Assembly: GCA_022828085.1 (NCBI GenBank)
Contig: JAJEIY010000035.1
Span: 1-52,542 of the forward strand
Direction of reading: 5' to 3'
DNA from: Acidobacteriota bacterium
GTDB lineage: Bacteria > Acidobacteriota > Vicinamibacteria > Marinacidobacterales > Marinacidobacteraceae
Length of the DNA: 52,542 nt
Shown: positions 1 through 8,166 of the stretch, one piece after another
Layout of the letters: the number at the start of each line of letters is the position of its first letter
Numbering within the stretch: the first letter of the stretch is position 1
The notes under the pieces: generated by a model
Told to the model about the DNA's origin: nothing
Databases searched by the model: none
Seen by the model: the letters and a program-made list of their open reading frames with translations, nothing else
Program-made: the position numbers and the translations under genes

Positions 1-116
1 CACCGGCGCCGCACCCGGCGAAGATCAGAACAAGACACACAAACGTAGTGCCAAGCTGCCGGCGCCCGTTCTTCTAACAGGCGACCTGTCAACGGCTTGC
101 AGATCCCGATACGTCC

Positions 117-164
117 AAAGTGGCGAAGTCGGGTTCAGACCGGCACAGCGGCCCGCCGGGCCGC
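117..164 (-). repeat. REP-like hairpin plus conserved 30-nt box (left copy)
   Basis: A perfect 7-bp stem with a 3-nt loop (148-164) is followed, on the minus strand, by a 30-nt box (117-146). The box recurs exactly, in inverted orientation, at 52394-52423. It lies in the non-coding DNA 3' of the serpin gene. No gene is supported between 1 and 253. Confidence 0.7.
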
Positions 165-253
165 GGATGGTGCAGCGCCGCCTACCTTTGTGGGACGGAG
201 TTCAGGGCCGGACTCCCTCGCGCGGTGGTGGACTCCCCGCGGGGTCGCCGCGC

Positions 254-1591
254 CTAGGCGTCCGGCGGGTGCGCGAGTTTGCCGACGAAGAGGATCGCGC
301 CCGTGAGGCGCTCCCGGATGAAGAAGAGGAAGGGACGGTCGGCCCGGACGGTGACGGGGGGAGGGGGCGCCGAGGTTACCACGGCGACCACCGTTGCGGC
401 CGCCGCTTCAGTGCCCTCTTCCGTCACCTCGACCAGCGCCTTCTGGAGGACCTTCGAGATCCACAGGCCGTCAATCGGCGAGAGTCTGGTGAGGTCCGCC
501 TCCGTGGGACTGAACGCGTCCACCATCCCGAGCGCGGCAAGGTCGTCCTTCAGCTCGCGTTCGTACTCCATCCGGAAGCGCGGGAGGAAGAGTTCCACCT
601 CGGTCTCCTCGAAGCCCCCGGCGATGTCGCTCCATGCCGCTGCATCGAGCGACTGAAGCATGTCGTCAACCCCCACGCCATCTCGCGGAACGAGCACCGT
701 CATCGAAAACGCGCCGTCGCCGTACGGCAGGTCCACGCCCTGGAACCGGCTGGTTTCCAGGTACGGGAACTCCCTCAGAATCGTCATGAGCGGGACCGTC
801 CGGGTGGATCGATCTTCGGGGTAGAAGGGCTCGGTTCGGGTGTCGTCCGGATCGAACTCGAAGGTCCAGGGGGCCTTGAAGTAGATCGCGTTGATCAGAT
901 ACATGAGGACCCCAGGGGGAATCGGGGCGGGAACGATCTCCTCGATATGACCGCCCGTCGCTGACCGGACCCACTCGTTGATTCGTCCGGACGCTGACGG
1001 GCTCCCGAAATCGAGTTCCGTCGCCTCGGCGCCAAAGAACTCGCGCAGCGCCTCGACGAAGTCCGCACGCACCGGGAACCCCAGCCGCGTCCACACGGAG
1101 TTTCCGATCGCGGTCTCGACGGCGGGATCGAGTTCGGTGAGGACCTGGATCAGCGACGCATAGCCGGCGTTGATCTCCTCCTCGGCGAGTCCGCCGAAGC
1201 CCAGCGCGTCGCGCATCTGCTCCCAGGTCTCCCCTCCCGCCCCGTTCATGGTCATCCCGAGCGCCACGGAAGCGGAGAGAGGGGAAATGAAGAGGTTGTC
1301 CCCGGGGCGGCTGGCCTCTCGAAGCAGGTCGAAGGCGAACCGGTTGCCCGCGCCGATGACCTCGACCTCTATTGCGCTCAGGGCGCGCGGGAGTTCCGGG
1401 GCGGGCGCCGGGTCGGTGGGCGGAACGCCGGGGATCGGTGGAAGGCTCGGGACCGGAACGGTGGATGGCCCCCCGCATCCGGCAGCGGCGAGCAAGAGAA
1501 CGGCTCCCGCACCGGGCAGCCGGCGGCGCCACGAGACACCACGGACGCGTTTACCCGAATCCGGACGGTGCCTGCTCTGGTCGTTGTCCAT
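254..1591 (-). CDS. Serpin-family serine protease inhibitor, lipoprotein
   Basis: The 445-residue protein has a full-length serpin fold after an N-terminal lipoprotein signal: an arginine-rich start, a hydrophobic stretch and the lipobox LAAAGC near residue 39. A Pro-rich linker follows. Near the C-terminus the reactive-loop hinge EEGTEAAAATVV is of the inhibitory type (small residues at P12-P9), and the family signature with FIRE, TGAILFVGK follows. Counting from the hinge Glu as P17 puts Ser-Ala at P1-P1'. Inhibitory serpins trap a target protease by inserting the cleaved loop into a beta sheet. Here the inhibitor would be membrane-anchored in the envelope, perhaps protecting against subtilisin- or elastase-like enzymes; the target is inference. 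The start is the only in-frame ATG giving a complete signal. No clear ribosome-binding site precedes it. The gene stands alone, with repeat-bearing non-coding DNA on both sides. Confidence 0.93.
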   Translation of the reverse strand: MDNDQSRHRPDSGKRVRGVSWRRRLPGAGAVLLLAAAGCGGPSTVPVPSLPPIPGVPPTDPAPAPELPRALSAIEVEVIGAGNRFAFDLLREASRPGDNLFISPLSASVALGMTMNGAGGETWEQMRDALGFGGLAEEEINAGYASLIQVLTELDPAVETAIGNSVWTRLGFPVRADFVEALREFFGAEATELDFGSPSASGRINEWVRSATGGHIEEIVPAPIPPGVLMYLINAIYFKAPWTFEFDPDDTRTEPFYPEDRSTRTVPLMTILREFPYLETSRFQGVDLPYGDGAFSMTVLVPRDGVGVDDMLQSLDAAAWSDIAGGFEETEVELFLPRFRMEYERELKDDLAALGMVDAFSPTEADLTRLSPIDGLWISKVLQKALVEVTEEGTEAAAATVVAVVTSAPPPPVTVRADRPFLFFIRERLTGAILFVGKLAHPPDA

Positions 1592-1882
1592 CTGGACGGG
1601 CCAAACTCTAGTGTGCCGGACGGTGCGCGAGCGCGTTTACAATGCGAAGTGAACCCGAGCGGTCCACGCTTCCGGCTATGGAACCGAACGGGAGTCACCA
1701 CTGCCGGGTGGGACGCGCCTCCCGCCATGCGGCGCCAATCGGCGCCGGGCGGGAAGCCCGAGCCCGGCATGCGACGCCCACCTACGCCCTCGTAGGACGG
1801 AACCGGAGGACCGCCGGGTTCACCGCTGTACAGTGCGGGAAGCGGCGATATCGGAGTTCAAGGCGGTGACGTCATGAGAGCG

Positions 1883-1960
1883 GATGGCGTCGCGACGTGC
1901 GCGGCGCGGAGCGCCGCGCGTGCCGACCGGAGGTCGGCGTTCCAAGCCGGTGGCGCCATC
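1883..1960 (-). repeat. REP-like two-hairpin repeat
   Basis: Two perfect hairpins lie side by side: a 9-bp stem with GGA loop at 1899-1919 and a 7-bp stem GCCGACC/GGTCGGC at 1922-1938. Read on the minus strand, the second is preceded by TTGGAAC, as in the related copies at 13279-13358 and 16187-16250. Confidence 0.75.
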
Positions 1961-2007
1961 CGGGGGGAGGAGCGGTACGGGGTTCCGCTGTGCTCCGGGC
2001 CGCGCTT

Positions 2008-2024
2008 GCCGGTCGGAGACCGGC
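2008..2024 (-). repeat. REP-like hairpin 3' of the PLP-enzyme gene
   Basis: A perfect stem GCCGGTC/GACCGGC with a GGA loop starts 16 nt beyond the stop codon of the gene at 2040-3173. Its sequence is the same as the hairpin at 16372-16388. It may act as a 3' border or weak terminator; there is no T-run. Confidence 0.6.
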
Positions 2025-2039
2025 GGTCCCGGCCGGGAG

Positions 2040-3173
2040 CTATCCGAGCGCCTGGTGCAGATCGGCGATCAGGTCGTCGGGGTGCTCGAGGCCGACGGAG
2101 ACCCGGATGAGGTCCCGGGGGGTCTTGGAGTCCGGTCCCTCGACCAGCGCGCGGTGCTCGACCAGGCTTTCCACACCGCCGAGGCTGGTGGCCCGGACGA
2201 AGAGCGCAACGCGCGAGAGCACGCTGCGGGCGTGGTCTTCGCCCCCGGCCACCCGGAACGAGAGCATCGCGCCGTAGCCGTCGGCCTGGCGTGTCTGGAC
2301 CTCGTGGCCGGGATCGTCGGTGAGCCCCGGATAGAAGGCCCTTGCGATCCGGGGATGACCGTTCAGGAACTCCGCGAGTCTTCCGGCCGTGTCCGACTGG
2401 GTCCGGATCCGGATGGGCAGGGTCTTCATTCCCCGGCGCAGCAACCAGGCGTCGAAGGGCGACGGCACCGGCCCGGTCTCGGTCTGCACGAACCGCAGGC
2501 GTGGGGTCAGTTCCAGGCCGTCGCGCACGACGACGGCCCCCCCGGTCACGTCGCTGTGCCCCCCGAAGTACTTCGTGGTGGCGTGGATCACGATGTCCGC
2601 GCCGAGCGCCAGCGGCCGCTGGAGGATCGGGGTCATCCAGGTGTTGTCCACCGCGGCGAGCGCCCCGGCGTTGTGACAGCGTTCGGCCACCGCCGCGATG
2701 TCGGTGACCCGCAGCGTCGGGTTGGACGGGGTCTCGAGGATGGCGAGCGCCGGACCCTCGGCCAACCCGGCTTCGACGTCCGCCACATCCAGGAAGTCCG
2801 TGAAACGGGTCCGGAGCCCCCAGCGCGCCAGCGACTCCTTCGCGAGCTTCACGGTGCCGTGATACGCGTCCTTCGGGGCGAGGACGAGATCTCCGGGAGC
2901 GAGGGTGAGGAGAAGCGAATGGATGGCGGCGAGCCCCGAAGCGAAACACACGCACTCGGCGCCGCCCTCGAGGTCGGCGACCGCCGCCTCGAGCGCCGTC
3001 CGGTCCGGATTCCCGCTGCGGCTGTAGATGAAGTCCGAGGCGAGTTCACCACCGGCATCCCGTTCGAACGTCGTCGACAGGTGGATCGGCGGCGCCACCG
3101 CTCCCAGGGGATTGTCCGAGGCGCCGGCGTGCACGCTGCGGGTCTCGATCCGGTAGGTCTTTGGTCGGTCCAT
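2040..3173 (-). CDS. Cystathionine gamma-synthase/lyase-type PLP enzyme
   Basis: This 377-residue protein belongs to the Cys/Met-metabolism PLP-dependent family, which performs gamma- or beta-replacement and elimination on cystathionine, O-acyl-homoserine or methionine. Visible landmarks are YSRSGNPDR (substrate and cofactor loop contributing to the neighbouring subunit), the ASGLAAIHS segment, ETPSNPTLRV, the aspartate in AAVDNTW, and the Schiff-base lysine in HATTKYFGGHSD (K201). The C-terminal SLGGVESLVEHRA and RVSVGLEHPDDL match the family. The family cannot be split into synthase, lyase or gamma-lyase from sequence alone. The start at MDRPKTYR is chosen because the family begins about here and a CATAAT hexamer sits 6 nt upstream. 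An in-frame ATG 19 codons earlier would overlap the sigma-factor promoter region. The gene is divergent from the sigma operon. Confidence 0.9.
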   Translation of the reverse strand: MDRPKTYRIETRSVHAGASDNPLGAVAPPIHLSTTFERDAGGELASDFIYSRSGNPDRTALEAAVADLEGGAECVCFASGLAAIHSLLLTLAPGDLVLAPKDAYHGTVKLAKESLARWGLRTRFTDFLDVADVEAGLAEGPALAILETPSNPTLRVTDIAAVAERCHNAGALAAVDNTWMTPILQRPLALGADIVIHATTKYFGGHSDVTGGAVVVRDGLELTPRLRFVQTETGPVPSPFDAWLLRRGMKTLPIRIRTQSDTAGRLAEFLNGHPRIARAFYPGLTDDPGHEVQTRQADGYGAMLSFRVAGGEDHARSVLSRVALFVRATSLGGVESLVEHRALVEGPDSKTPRDLIRVSVGLEHPDDLIADLHQALG

Positions 3174-3179
3174 GGGCGG

Positions 3180-3185
3180 ATTATG
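3180..3185 (-). promoter_or_regulatory. Possible -10 element (CATAAT) for the PLP-enzyme gene
   Basis: On the minus strand CATAAT is separated by six bases from the chosen ATG, which would give a leaderless or nearly leaderless transcript. No good -35 is visible 16-18 nt further upstream, so the call is weak. Confidence 0.3.
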
Positions 3186-3232
3186 GGCGCGCGCAGAACC
3201 GGTGGCCCGCCGCACTACACTGCCGGCCACTC

Positions 3233-3877
3233 GTGCCCGACGCGAACAAACCGGTAGGTCCGGCGCGTCTTGCTTCCGAAGAGCGAGAGCATGCGCCGGT
3301 TCACCCAGTCCGAGACGAGAGGGCCCGCGAGGATGCGGAGGAGCGCCGGCTGCTTCACCGGTTCCGCGATCAGGGCGATCTCCGCGCCTTCGATGAACTC
3401 GTTCGCCGTACCGAGACCCGGGTGCGTTCCGTCGCCCTCACGATCCTCCGGGACCGTTCCGAGGCCGAAGACGCCGCTCAGGAGGCCTACCTGCGCGCCT
3501 TCCGCCGGGCCTCCGGCTACCGCGGCGAGGGACCGGTGGGGGCCTGGCTCTGCCGGATCTCGGTTCGCGCCGCCCACGACGCGCTCCGCCGGGCAGGCAG
3601 GCAGCGACGGCTCCTCGAAGTGGCGGGGCCGCCCGGAGACCCGGGGGAGCGCGCCGGAAGCGCCGAGCCGGAGGAAGACCTCCGCCGCCGCGCCGAAGTG
3701 GAATCGGCGCTCCGGCGGCTGCCCGACGACGAGCGGGAAGCGCTGGTGCTGAAGGAGGTGGCCGGGATGACCTACCGGGAGATTTCCGAGTCGTGCGGCG
3801 TCCCGCTCGGGACGGTGCAGTCCCGGATCCACCGGGCGCGGCAACGGCTGGCCGACGCTCTGCGTCCACGGAGGTGA
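3233..3877 (+). CDS. ECF-family RNA polymerase sigma factor (SigE/RpoE-like)
   Basis: Region 2 is clear (RAFDELVRRTETRVRSVA, then AEDAAQEAYLRAFR, the region 2.2-2.3 helix that binds core polymerase and melts the -10). A charged linker follows, then region 4 (LRRLPDDEREALVLKEVAGM, with the helix-turn-helix YREISESCGVPLGTVQSRIHRAR), which reads the -35. The product would direct polymerase to envelope-stress promoters. The start is uncertain: GTG at 3233 is chosen because a longer frame from TTG at 3161 would run through the divergent gene's start. A candidate promoter (GAACC at 3196-3200, TACACT at 3216-3221, 15-nt spacer) fits the GTG. The N-terminus before the sigma domain is unusually charged. 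The next gene begins 7 bases after the stop codon. Confidence 0.9.
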   Translation: MPDANKPVGPARLASEEREHAPVHPVRDERAREDAEERRLLHRFRDQGDLRAFDELVRRTETRVRSVALTILRDRSEAEDAAQEAYLRAFRRASGYRGEGPVGAWLCRISVRAAHDALRRAGRQRRLLEVAGPPGDPGERAGSAEPEEDLRRRAEVESALRRLPDDEREALVLKEVAGMTYREISESCGVPLGTVQSRIHRARQRLADALRPRR

Positions 3878-3884
3878 GGAAGGA

Positions 3885-4397
3885 ATGAAGGACCAGGAAC
3901 TGCTTTCCGCGTATCTGGACGGCGAACTCCCGCCGGCCCAGATGCGCGAGTTCGAGGCGCGCCTCGCTGCGGATCCACGGTTCCGCGAGGAGCACCTGCA
4001 TTTGACCCAGGCGGCGGCGATCCTCCGGGTCGAGTGCGAGCCCGATCCCGGATTCCTCGTCCGCCATCGGGAGCGCCGCGAAGACTTGTCACCCGTCCGG
4101 TTCTGGACCTGGCGCCAACTGGGATACCGGTTGTCCGCCACGGCTGCCGCACTGCTGGTGGCCGCCGGTTTCAGCGTCTGGCAGGCCGGGCAGCCGGAGG
4201 CGGCACCGCTGGCGGGCGCGCTTCCCGTGGCGGAGGAGCTGGACCTGCTCGCCTTCGAAGGCGAGATCCTGGCCGCCCCGAGTCCGGAGACCGGCTTCGA
4301 GGCGGAGTTCCAGACGCTGGCGGCGAGCGATTCGGCGGCTGAGCCGGTGCTGGTGATTGCGCTGGGCGGAGGATTCCTGCCCGCGGGAGAACGCTGA
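3885..4397 (+). CDS. Putative anti-sigma factor, single-pass membrane protein
   Basis: The N-terminal half begins MKDQELLSAYLDGELPP and continues with an acidic/aromatic helix, as in anti-sigma domains of RsiW/RseA type that clamp their sigma factor at the inner face of the membrane. The zinc-binding HxxxCxxC motif is absent, so this is a zinc-less version. One membrane span lies at residues 82-99, after a basic and aromatic segment. The remaining 70 or so residues would be periplasmic, acidic, and end in a hydrophobic stretch. The role is inferred from position directly after the ECF sigma gene and from size (170 residues). The stop overlaps the next start by one base (TGATG), so translation is probably coupled. 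Release of the sigma factor would need proteolysis or a periplasmic signal; no protease gene is adjacent. Confidence 0.75.
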   Translation: MKDQELLSAYLDGELPPAQMREFEARLAADPRFREEHLHLTQAAAILRVECEPDPGFLVRHRERREDLSPVRFWTWRQLGYRLSATAAALLVAAGFSVWQAGQPEAAPLAGALPVAEELDLLAFEGEILAAPSPETGFEAEFQTLAASDSAAEPVLVIALGGGFLPAGER

Positions 4398-4933
4398 TGC
4401 CCGAGGACAACGTGGTTGCGCCGGACGCGGCAAACCGCCGCTGGAAGCGCTTGATGCCGCTCTTGCTGCTCCTTGCCGGGTTCGGCGCCGGGGTGCTGGC
4501 GAGCGCGGTGCCCCGCCTCATGCACCGGGGCGGGGAGCACCGCGTGAGTCGCCGCGGCGACGACGGCCGCCGGGCGATGCGGCGCGGCGGCGAGCGCGCC
4601 GATCGCGGCCGCTCCCGCGGACGCGACGCGCAGGACGGCGAGACACGAGCCCGGAGGTTCCGCGAGCAACTCGTGGACCGGCTCGAACTCGACGAGGCGC
4701 AGCAGGCGCAGATGGACGCCTTCATCGAGGCCAACCGCGCCGAGGCGAGCGCCTTCTGGGACGACACCTACGCGCGTTACCGCGAACTGCGGCTGAAGTT
4801 CCGCGGGCAGATCAGCGAGATCCTCAACGACTCGCAGCGTGAGACCTTTGAAGCCTGGATGAGCGAAAGAGGACGGAACGATCGGGGCGGCGGTTCCGTA
4901 GAAGGAGCTTCCCCGGAAGGAGCAGGACGATGA
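4397..4933 (+). CDS. Spy/CpxP-like periplasmic protein with membrane anchor
   Basis: A 178-residue protein with a short basic N-terminus and a hydrophobic anchor or uncleaved signal (about residues 17-36). A long Arg/Gly/Asp-rich low-complexity stretch follows (about 43-82). The helical C-terminal part reads LVDRLELDEAQQAQMDAFIE, then LKFRGQISEILNDSQRETFEAW. This pattern of helices with Leu, Gln and a final aromatic is that of the Spy/CpxP/ZraP group, envelope chaperones or metal-responsive inhibitors of envelope-stress systems. Placed between an anti-sigma gene and an efflux pump, it may sense or buffer envelope damage and feed back on the sigma/anti-sigma pair; that is inference. The ATG overlaps the preceding stop by one base, and the stop overlaps the pump start by four. 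Confidence 0.7.
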   Translation: MPEDNVVAPDAANRRWKRLMPLLLLLAGFGAGVLASAVPRLMHRGGEHRVSRRGDDGRRAMRRGGERADRGRSRGRDAQDGETRARRFREQLVDRLELDEAQQAQMDAFIEANRAEASAFWDDTYARYRELRLKFRGQISEILNDSQRETFEAWMSERGRNDRGGGSVEGASPEGAGR

Positions 4934-7900
4934 GCGGACTGGAAGGACACCGCCACTCCCACAGCCAGGAAGCGGTGCCCGAAAAAGGCAGCTTCCTGGC
5001 CCGCTTTGCAGTGGACCGGCGGGTGACGATCAGCATGATCGCCATCGGGCTGGTCGTGCTCGGATACGTATCGCTCACCCGGCTGCCGCTCGAGTTCCTG
5101 CCCTCGTTCGGGGCCAACAGCCTCTGGGTGAGCATCGATTACGAGTCCTCCTCTCCCGAAGAGACGGAGCGGCTCATCGTTCGTCCGCTTGAGGAGAGCC
5201 TGGGGACGATTCCCGGGATCACGGTTCTCACCGCCACCGCGCGAGCCGAGAGCGGCAACGTCAGCGTGGAGTTCGACGAAGCCGCGGACATGGACCTCAT
5301 GGTCGTGGAGGCCCGGGACCGGGTCGACCGGATTCGCCACCTGCTGCCGGACGACATCGAGCGCATCAACATCCGGCGGTTCCAGAGCACCGACATCCCC
5401 ATCCTCCAGTTCCATCTGGGGGCGCCGTGGGAGCGGGAACGCCTCTTCGACTTCGCCGAAGACATCGTCCAGCCGCGGCTCGAGCGGCTCGAGGGCGTGG
5501 CCAGCGTGGACGTCCGGGGCGTCCGCCGCCGGGAGCTGCGGGTCAGCATGGACCAGGCGCGGATGGCGGCGCTGAACGTGGACGTCCGGGATATCTCGAC
5601 GGTTCTGACCCAGAACAACGTCAACGTTTCCGGCGGCACCATCACCGACGGGTCCCAGAAGTTCATCGTCCGGACGGTCGGTGAATTCCAGCGGCCGGAG
5701 GACATCCGGGAAACGCCGATCGGCAACACCGGCCTGCGGCTCAGCGACGTCGCCGACGTCACCTACGAGTTCCCCACCCAGACCTCCTTCGACTATCTGA
5801 ACGGCGAAGAGGCGGTCACCTTCCGCATCTACAAGGCGTCGAATGCGAACGTGCTCGCGGTTGCCGACGGGGTCAAGGCGGAGATGTCCGACATCGCCAC
5901 CGTTCCCCGGTACGCCGACATCGAGATGCGCTACATCCAGGATTCGTCCCTGGACGTCCGTGGAGGCCTGTCGCAGCTCGCCATGGCGGGAATCTTCGGC
6001 GGGGGGCTCGCGATGCTCATCCTGCTGCTGTTCCTGCAGAAGGTGCGGACCACGCTGCTGGTGGCGGTAGCGATCCCGCTCTCCATCATCACCACCTTCG
6101 TGATCATGTACCTGGGCCGGCAGGCCGGCCTCGTGGACACCACGCTCAACGTCATCAGCCTCTTCGGGCTGATGGTGGCCGTCGGCATGCTCGCCGACCC
6201 GGCGATTGTGGTCATCGACTCGATTTCGCGCCACTTCACTGAATACAAGGAAGACTCCCGAACCGCGGCGATCCACGGCGCCTCCGCCGTAACCATGCCC
6301 ATCATCGCCGGCGCCGCGACGACCATGTGCGTGTTCGTGCCGCTCATCTTCCTCGGAGCGACGATGGGCGGTTTCTTCCGCATGTTCACGGACTTCGGGT
6401 TCACCCTCAGCGTGGTCATCGTCGCGTCGCTGCTCGTCGCGCTCACCGTGGTGCCGATGATGGCCGGGGTCGTGCTTCGCAACGAGCGGCGGGTCTATTC
6501 GCGCACCATGCGTCTCCTCAGCCGGCTGCACGGCAAGGTGATCCGGCGCACGCTCCAGCACCGGTTCGTTTCGTTGCTGGTGGCGATCGGGTTGCTCGGG
6601 GTGGCCTGGATCCTCTACCAGAACACCGAAAGGTCCAGCTTCGACACTACGGTGGAGCGGGAGGTCACGATCAACGTGGACGTGCCGCGGGCCTATTCGC
6701 TCGACGAGACCCGCGAGGTCATGGAATCGGTGGCGGCGCTCATCGAGGAGCGCCGCGAGGAACTCGAGATCGCCGACGTGGTGTACGAGTTCCGCCGCGG
6801 CGGGGGCCGTTCCCGCGGCCGGGGCTACGGGGGCGGCGGCCGGCGGTTCGAGCTCTATCTGGTCGACGAAACCGAAGGGGAACGGAGCGTCCAGGAGATC
6901 ACCGACGAGATCCGCGGGATGCTGCCGACCATCGCGGGGGTGAACTTCAGGATCGCCGAGAGCCGCGGTCGCGGCCCCGGCCGGGGGAGCGGCATCCGGC
7001 TGGATCTGAAGGGCGACGACATGGATGTCCTCGAGCTGGTGTCGGGCCGGGTGGTGGAGCGGCTGTCCGCGCTTCCCTGGATTCGGGACGTGGACACCTC
7101 GCTGGAGAGCGGCACCGAAGAACTCCACGTCACTCCGTACGCGGAACGGGCCCTTGCCTCCGGGGCGGGGACCTTTGCCGTCGCCCAGACCGTCCGCAGC
7201 GCCCTGACCACCCGCCCGGTGGGCACCATCGAGAGCGACCAGCGCGAAGTGGACATCGTCGTGCAGTACCCCGAGGACCAGCGCGAACGGCTCGACCACG
7301 TCCGCCGCATGCCGGTCTTCGTGGGTGACGCCCGGATACCGGTCGGCGCCATGGCGGACTTCGACATGGTGAGCGGACCCCGGAGCATCGAACGGGAAGA
7401 CCGCCGTCCCAAGCTGACCATCAGCGCGAACACCACGATTCCGGGAGCGTCCTTCCGCCTCATGGGGCAGGTGCAGGAGCAGCTCGCCGACATCGCGCTG
7501 CCGCCCGGTTACGAGTGGAGTTTCGACCGGTGGTCCCGAATGGGCCAGTCGGATTTCTCCGCGGCGGGCTTCGCCTTCGCCTTCGCGCTGCTGCTGATCT
7601 ACCTGATCATGGTCGCCCTCTTCGAGAGCTTCCTCCATCCGGCGGTGATCATGTTCTCGATCCCGTTCTCGTTCATCGGGGTGGCGGTGACGCTCAAGCT
7701 CACCGGGCAGACGCTCGGGAACACCGCGATGCTGGGCCTGGTGCTGCTCGCCGGGATCGTGGTGAACAACGCCATCGTCCTGATCGCGCACGTCAACTCG
7801 TTGCGCAAACAGGGCATGTCGCGGGATGAGGCCCTCGTGCTCGGGAGCGAACATCGGCTCCGTCCCGTGATGATGACCGCGCTGACCACCTTCTGCGGCC

Positions 7901-8166
7901 TGATGCCGCTCGCCGCGCCCTACTTCCTGCCGGAACTCTTCGGATCGGTGGACGGCCGCGCCGGACAGTGGGCGCCTATCGGCCTCGTGCTGGCGGGCGG
8001 CCTGCCGACCTCGACCCTGCTGACGCTCCTCCTGGTCCCGACGATCTACGCGGTGACCGACGATCTGAAGCGTCTCGTCTGGCCCTACACCACGGCCCCG
8101 GCAATGACGGCGGCCAGCGAGCCCGCGGTCCCGGCTGCGCCCGCCCTGAGTCCATTAACGCAATGA
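4930..8166 (+). CDS. RND-family efflux pump, inner-membrane subunit (first copy)
   Basis: At 1078 residues this is a full RND transporter of the AcrB/HAE-1 kind: N-terminal span after a cytoplasmic extension of about 25 residues, porter domain, a group of membrane spans (about residues 350-540), second porter domain, and a final group of spans. These trimeric pumps use proton flow to push drugs or lipophilic compounds through an adaptor and a TolC-like channel. Two features are odd. In span 4 the usual Asp-Asp pair reads LADPAIVVIDS: D423 is kept but the second Asp (AcrB D408) is Pro424. Two Arg/Gly-rich insertions (about residues 621-645 and 676-690) interrupt the second porter domain. The stop overlaps the adaptor start by four bases. 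Proton-driven activity is not certain given P424. Confidence 0.9.
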   Translation: MSGLEGHRHSHSQEAVPEKGSFLARFAVDRRVTISMIAIGLVVLGYVSLTRLPLEFLPSFGANSLWVSIDYESSSPEETERLIVRPLEESLGTIPGITVLTATARAESGNVSVEFDEAADMDLMVVEARDRVDRIRHLLPDDIERINIRRFQSTDIPILQFHLGAPWERERLFDFAEDIVQPRLERLEGVASVDVRGVRRRELRVSMDQARMAALNVDVRDISTVLTQNNVNVSGGTITDGSQKFIVRTVGEFQRPEDIRETPIGNTGLRLSDVADVTYEFPTQTSFDYLNGEEAVTFRIYKASNANVLAVADGVKAEMSDIATVPRYADIEMRYIQDSSLDVRGGLSQLAMAGIFGGGLAMLILLLFLQKVRTTLLVAVAIPLSIITTFVIMYLGRQAGLVDTTLNVISLFGLMVAVGMLADPAIVVIDSISRHFTEYKEDSRTAAIHGASAVTMPIIAGAATTMCVFVPLIFLGATMGGFFRMFTDFGFTLSVVIVASLLVALTVVPMMAGVVLRNERRVYSRTMRLLSRLHGKVIRRTLQHRFVSLLVAIGLLGVAWILYQNTERSSFDTTVEREVTINVDVPRAYSLDETREVMESVAALIEERREELEIADVVYEFRRGGGRSRGRGYGGGGRRFELYLVDETEGERSVQEITDEIRGMLPTIAGVNFRIAESRGRGPGRGSGIRLDLKGDDMDVLELVSGRVVERLSALPWIRDVDTSLESGTEELHVTPYAERALASGAGTFAVAQTVRSALTTRPVGTIESDQREVDIVVQYPEDQRERLDHVRRMPVFVGDARIPVGAMADFDMVSGPRSIEREDRRPKLTISANTTIPGASFRLMGQVQEQLADIALPPGYEWSFDRWSRMGQSDFSAAGFAFAFALLLIYLIMVALFESFLHPAVIMFSIPFSFIGVAVTLKLTGQTLGNTAMLGLVLLAGIVVNNAIVLIAHVNSLRKQGMSRDEALVLGSEHRLRPVMMTALTTFCGLMPLAAPYFLPELFGSVDGRAGQWAPIGLVLAGGLPTSTLLTLLLVPTIYAVTDDLKRLVWPYTTAPAMTAASEPAVPAAPALSPLTQ

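Larger units (their letters stand above)
1592..2039. other. Intergenic region with GC-rich hairpin repeats
   Basis: No coding region is supported here. The stretch holds palindromic elements: a dense palindromic patch around 1710-1800, the two-hairpin repeat at 1883-1960, and a further hairpin at 2008-2024. The serpin promoter must lie at its left end, but no convincing -35/-10 pair is visible. Confidence 0.6.

Noticed and set aside
1..75. A minus-strand lipoprotein start (LVLIFAGCGAG) running off the left edge
   Set aside because: The lipobox is convincing, but an in-frame TAG lies just upstream and no ATG, GTG or TTG gives a signal of normal length. It may be a broken gene or chance; the rest is outside the window.
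167..964. Long open frame opposite the serpin gene
   Set aside because: It is the antisense shadow of the serpin; its composition is Arg/Gly/Glu-rich without any domain.
4777..7854. 1025-codon open frame on the minus strand opposite the first RND pump
   Set aside because: It is a typical high-GC antisense frame rich in His, Glu, Arg and Asp, with no motif. The plus-strand pump is certain.
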